From assembly GCA_003153855.1 (NCBI GenBank), contig PMBM01000116.1:22124-29445 (forward strand): a stretch of 7,322 bases of DNA, given 5' to 3'. Source of the stretch: Propionibacteriaceae bacterium (GTDB taxonomy: Bacteria > Actinomycetota > Actinomycetes > Propionibacteriales > Propionibacteriaceae). Below, piece after piece: positions 5,199 through 7,322 of the stretch; within the stretch, counting starts at the first letter, position 1, and the number at the start of each line of letters is the position of its first letter. The notes below the pieces were generated by a model. It worked only from the letters and a program-made list of their open reading frames with translations, ran no database searches and was not told the origin of the DNA. The position numbers and the translations under genes were made by a program.

Positions 5199-6178
5199 GC
5201 GCCACGACCTCGGAGTACTCCAACAAGCTCGAGCAGTGGTACGCCCACTGCCCCGGACCGGTGAAGACCGTCCTCAACGTCGGCAACGCGTACAAGACGC
5301 TGGACCGCTGGCTCAAGTACGTCGCGGGCGACCCGGAGAAGCTCGTCAGCTACGGACCCAAGTACGTGGAGCTGAGCCACAAGCTCGAGGCGATCGCCAC
5401 CGAGGTGACCGGCGCCACGAGCAGCATCGGCGGCTGGGAGGGCGACTCGTACGCGGCGTTCATGAAGAAGACGTCCGACTTCTCGGAGAAGGTGTCGAAG
5501 ACGGCCAAGGCGATCGCTGGCACGCAGGAGATCCTCGTGGCCTGCGCCAAGGGCTGCGTCCAGGTGGCGAACTGCATCATCGACCTCGTCAAGATGTTCG
5601 TGCAGTGGCTCATCCAGTCGTTCCTGGCGGCCCTTGCGACGTCGTGGTGCTCGTTCGGCGCGACCGTGGCGGCCTGGCTCGGGGCGAACATCATGAAGGC
5701 CATCGAGCTGCTCAGCAAGGTCATGGGCGTCTGCCAGAAGCTCGGCACGCTCATCGAGAAGATCGTCACGCTGCTCAAGAAGGTCATGGAGATCGTCCAG
5801 AAGATCCAGAGGATCATCCAGATCATCAAGAGCGTGTTCGCCGCCTTCAAGGCGTTCAAGAACGGGGACTTCCTCGGGGGGATCAGCTCCCTGTCCGGCG
5901 CGGTCTCGAGCTACAACAGCCTGTCGGGCGGATCGAGCAGCTCCACCCTGGGCTCGTGGAGCGGCACGGTCAACCAGGTCACGGGCGCCGTGAACGCCGT
6001 CAAGACAGGCAACTACGCGGGAATCGCGAACGCCGTGGGCAGTGCCACGGGAACGAGCGCGACGGTGAACAAGATCTCCGCGCTGTGGCAGAGCTCCGGC
6101 GTCGCCGGTGACGCGACCGGCACCTGGAACGCGATCCAGCAGGCTCGGACCGCTGCCGCCAACAACTCACCCACCTGA
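5195..6178 (+). CDS. WxG-motif protein with hydrophobic and cationic helical region, probable type VII substrate
   Basis: A 327-residue protein whose ATG overlaps the previous stop codon by four bases. Residues about 45-110 form a WXG100-like helical hairpin with GGWEGDSY (W81-E82-G83) in the turn. A long hydrophobic segment follows (about 122-166, rich in Ile, Leu, Val, Ala and Trp), then a roughly 50-residue amphipathic, net positive helical region (168-222, many Lys among Ile/Val/Leu). Next come a Gly/Ser-rich linker (228-258) and a tail with repeated NAV motifs. Six cysteines occur at 19, 117, 121, 127, 152 and 180. No enzymatic domain is recognised. By analogy with EspA and EspB of mycobacterial ESX-1, it is probably co-exported with its EspC-like neighbour and may insert into or polymerise on membranes; this is inference. 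The upstream in-frame extension to 5006 only shadows the previous gene. An integral membrane protein with a WxG-like domain is the alternative. Confidence 0.7.
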   Translation: MSATTSEYSNKLEQWYAHCPGPVKTVLNVGNAYKTLDRWLKYVAGDPEKLVSYGPKYVELSHKLEAIATEVTGATSSIGGWEGDSYAAFMKKTSDFSEKVSKTAKAIAGTQEILVACAKGCVQVANCIIDLVKMFVQWLIQSFLAALATSWCSFGATVAAWLGANIMKAIELLSKVMGVCQKLGTLIEKIVTLLKKVMEIVQKIQRIIQIIKSVFAAFKAFKNGDFLGGISSLSGAVSSYNSLSGGSSSSTLGSWSGTVNQVTGAVNAVKTGNYAGIANAVGSATGTSATVNKISALWQSSGVAGDATGTWNAIQQARTAAANNSPT

Positions 6179-6192
6179 GGCAGGATTCACCC

Positions 6193-6807
6193 ATGACGAC
6201 CGAGGCCGCGCAGGAACCACCGCTGCCCGAGCTCCCACCGGAGATCGCCGCGGCAGTGACCCGTACGGTGACGTATGCCAACGACGACGAGTCGGTCACC
6301 GTCATCGCGCGCGGCGACATGACCCTGTACGAGGTGGACCTCCAGATCTTCCCGCAGGCGGACGCGACCGAGGTGGGCGCCCAGCTCACCAGCGTCTGCT
6401 CCGTCGCTCTCGACGACGTGCAGCAGTGGACCACGGGAGCGCTCCTGGAGAGCGCCCTCATCGACGACGAGACGCGGCAGTACCTGCTGGGTGCCGGCCC
6501 GCAGCCCGAGTCGGGCGAGCTCCCGGACCCGTCGGTCGTCACCGACGGCGTCGTGACCGTCGTCGTGGGGCCTGACATGCGCCTGACCAGCATCACCGTC
6601 GACCACCTGGAGGAGCCTGCCGGCATCGGCCCCGCCACCGTACGAGCCGTGAACCGGGCGCTTCTTCTTGCGCGAGGCGGGGTGGAGGACGACCTCGACG
6701 CCCGGGCAGACTCCCGTATCGCCGAGCTCGACGCCGAGCTGGACCGGATCCACGCGAATCTGGACGGGCTGGACCGTCAGCTCGACGAGATCGACCGCAG
6801 TCTGTAG
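6193..6807 (+). CDS. Tandem YbaB/EbfC-like protein with coiled-coil tail, partner of the type VII substrates
   Basis: A 204-residue acidic protein. The ATG is preceded by CAGGA (6181-6185) at 7 bases, and 14 bases separate it from the previous stop. A Pro-rich N-terminus (EPPLPELPPE) leads to a YbaB-like unit, residues 34-76, beginning VTVIARGDMTL with a following helix. A second unit, 120-161, begins VTVVVGPDMRL. From residue 168 to the end leucine and isoleucine recur at heptad spacing (AELDAEL, DRIHANL, DGLDRQL, DEIDRSL), a clear coiled coil. YbaB proteins are usually about 100-residue nucleoid-associated dimers; two units in one chain would make a built-in pseudo-dimer. In ESX-1, EspL has a YbaB-like fold and supports substrate stability, so a cytosolic chaperone or adaptor role is inferred from context. 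DNA binding is not excluded, but the chain is strongly acidic. The fold call rests on sequence pattern only. Confidence 0.65.
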   Translation: MTTEAAQEPPLPELPPEIAAAVTRTVTYANDDESVTVIARGDMTLYEVDLQIFPQADATEVGAQLTSVCSVALDDVQQWTTGALLESALIDDETRQYLLGAGPQPESGELPDPSVVTDGVVTVVVGPDMRLTSITVDHLEEPAGIGPATVRAVNRALLLARGGVEDDLDARADSRIAELDAELDRIHANLDGLDRQLDEIDRSL

Positions 6808-6823
6808 TGGGCACGCCCCACTA
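6805..6823 (+). terminator. Hairpin TAGTGGG/CCCACTA overlapping the cassette's last stop codon
   Basis: A perfect 7-bp stem (6805-6811 with 6817-6823) and 5-base loop includes the TAG stop itself. A second weaker stem, CGGG/CCCG (6827-6830, 6836-6839), follows at once. No T-run is present. Together they probably separate the type VII cassette from infA. Confidence 0.5.
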
Positions 6824-6849
6824 GCGCGGGAGCAGCCCGTACAGGCGAT

Positions 6850-6879
6850 TTGGGCTCTTGGTTGCCTGCGGCGTAAAGT
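6850..6879 (+). promoter_or_regulatory. Promoter of infA (TTGGGC - 18 - TAAAGT)
   Basis: TTGGGC (6850-6855) and TAAAGT (6874-6879) are spaced by 18 bases and fit the housekeeping -35/-10 pattern of actinobacteria better than any other pair in the window. Transcription would start near 6886, giving a leader of about 84 bases. The stretch is visibly richer in T than its surroundings. Confidence 0.6.
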
Positions 6880-6890
6880 GGCGTGTCGGT

Positions 6891-6907
6891 CACCCATGTC
6901 ATGGGTG
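6891..6907. repeat. 17-bp palindrome CACCCATG-T-CATGGGTG in the infA leader
   Basis: A perfect 8-bp inverted repeat around a single T lies just after the predicted transcription start. As DNA it could be an operator. As RNA it can fold into CACCCA/UGGGUG with a 5-base loop at the very 5' end of the infA message, protecting the transcript or affecting its expression. GCCCGGGC (6919-6926), a smaller palindrome, follows. Confidence 0.55.
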
Positions 6908-6969
6908 GACGCGGCCATGCCCGGGCTGTCAAGCGGGGCGAGGCCGAATCAGCGAACGATCGGGAGTGT

Positions 6970-7191
6970 ATGGCGAAGAAAGAGGGTGCCCTCGAACTGG
7001 AGGGGACTGTGGTCGAGGCGCTGCCCAACGCGATGTTTCGCGTCGAGCTGGCGAACGGTCACCGGGTCCTCGCCACGATCTCAGGGAAGATGCGGCAGCA
7101 CTACATCCGCATCCTGCCAAGCGATCGCGTCGTCGTGGAGCTCTCGCCGTACGACTTGACCCGAGGGCGGATCGTCTACCGACACCGGTAA
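6970..7191 (+). CDS. infA: Translation initiation factor IF-1
   Basis: A 73-residue S1/OB-fold protein that binds the ribosomal A site during initiation. MAKKEG starts the chain, followed by [52 protein letters not shown], all highly conserved. The length equals that of other actinobacterial IF-1 proteins. Residue 36 is Thr in VLATISGK, where bacterial IF-1 normally has His (AHISGK), and the end reads YRHR instead of the usual YRYK. The ATG at 6970 is set by homology; the frame is open upstream to a GTG at 6883, but that part is leader. GGGAG (6962-6966) is only 3 bases from the ATG, closer than a usual ribosome binding site. The gene begins the infA-rpmJ ribosomal cluster; map, adk and secY, the usual upstream neighbours, are absent from the window. 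Confidence 0.97.
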   Translation: MAKKEGALELEGTVVEALPNAMFRVELANGHRVLATISGKMRQHYIRILPSDRVVVELSPYDLTRGRIVYRHR

Positions 7192-7272
7192 GCGACCACC
7201 AAACGCAACAGCCCGCGAACTGCGGAGCACCTTGGCGGGTGCGCCGCGACGTAAGAAGAAGGAAGAGCTCGC

Positions 7273-7322
7273 ATGAAGGTTCAGCCGAGCGTCAAGCGCA
7301 TGTGCGACAAGTGCAAGGTGAT
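7273..7322 (+). CDS. rpmJ: 50S ribosomal protein L36, N-terminal part (3' end outside window)
   Basis: The visible 16 codons read MKVQPSVKRMCDKCKV, the start of L36, a small zinc-ribbon protein of the large subunit, normally 37 residues. The first zinc ligands are C11 and C14 (CDKC), so this is the zinc-binding form. AAGGAAG (7259-7265) lies 7 bases before the ATG. The gene follows infA by 81 bases, in the order expected for the actinobacterial infA-rpmJ-rpsM-rpsK-rpoA cluster, and is probably co-transcribed with infA. Confidence 0.95.
   Translation, partial: MKVQPSVKRMCDKCKV

Noticed and set aside
5318..5332. YVAGD (residues 42-46) in the WxG protein as a YxxxD export signal
   Set aside because: It lies before the WxG turn and not after the second helix, so the match is probably chance.
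6883..6969. N-terminally extended IF-1 starting at GTG 6883
   Set aside because: IF-1 universally begins at MAKK-type sequence. The upstream part overlaps the predicted transcription start and the palindrome.
7211..7240. CCCGC/GCGGG stem between infA and rpmJ as a terminator
   Set aside because: It is a five-pair stem with an 18-base loop inside what is normally one operon; too weak to call.

Overview
The window comes from a high-GC actinobacterium. Codon third positions are almost all G or C, three genes sit directly behind TANNNT-type -10 boxes, IF-1 has the 73-residue actinobacterial form, and type VII (ESX-like) secretion substrates are present. A Propionibacteriales/Nocardioides-like host is plausible, but this is a guess from general style. 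No RNA gene, insertion sequence or CRISPR array was seen, and no gene-free stretch exceeds 300 bases.

Left part (1-2241, + strand): the C-terminal half of a glycoside hydrolase family 65 disaccharide phosphorylase enters from upstream. A 117-base gap rich in inverted and direct repeats follows, including a GAAC-N4-GTTC core like a Gram-positive LexA/SOS box. Next is a ferritin-like diiron protein of the acyl-ACP desaturase type, with a complete ligand set and a probable leaderless start.

Middle (2242-4785): a hairpin-rich convergent gap is followed by two minus-strand paralogous lipoproteins. Each has a lipobox, a Ser/Thr/Pro-rich linker and a six-cysteine domain, and the two even share the sequence just upstream of the start codon. 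Divergent from them is ispH, which encodes the last enzyme of the MEP isoprenoid pathway. It also appears leaderless, and all the recognised cluster and substrate residues are present.

Right part (4786-6807, + strand): a compact three-gene cassette. It encodes (1) a 109-residue EspC-like protein with a C-terminal YxxxD export signal, (2) a 327-residue WxG protein with a long hydrophobic segment and a cationic amphipathic helical stretch, and (3) a 204-residue protein with two YbaB-like repeats and a coiled-coil tail. The arrangement recalls the EspA/EspC substrates and the YbaB-fold EspL of mycobacterial ESX-1. I read it as a secreted pair plus a cytosolic partner, without secretion machinery in view. 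This is the most interesting part of the window.

Far right (6808-7322): a terminator hairpin overlaps the end of the cassette. A good promoter and a 17-bp palindrome precede infA (IF-1), and rpmJ (L36) begins before the window ends, opening the usual infA-rpmJ-rpsM-rpsK-rpoA ribosomal cluster.
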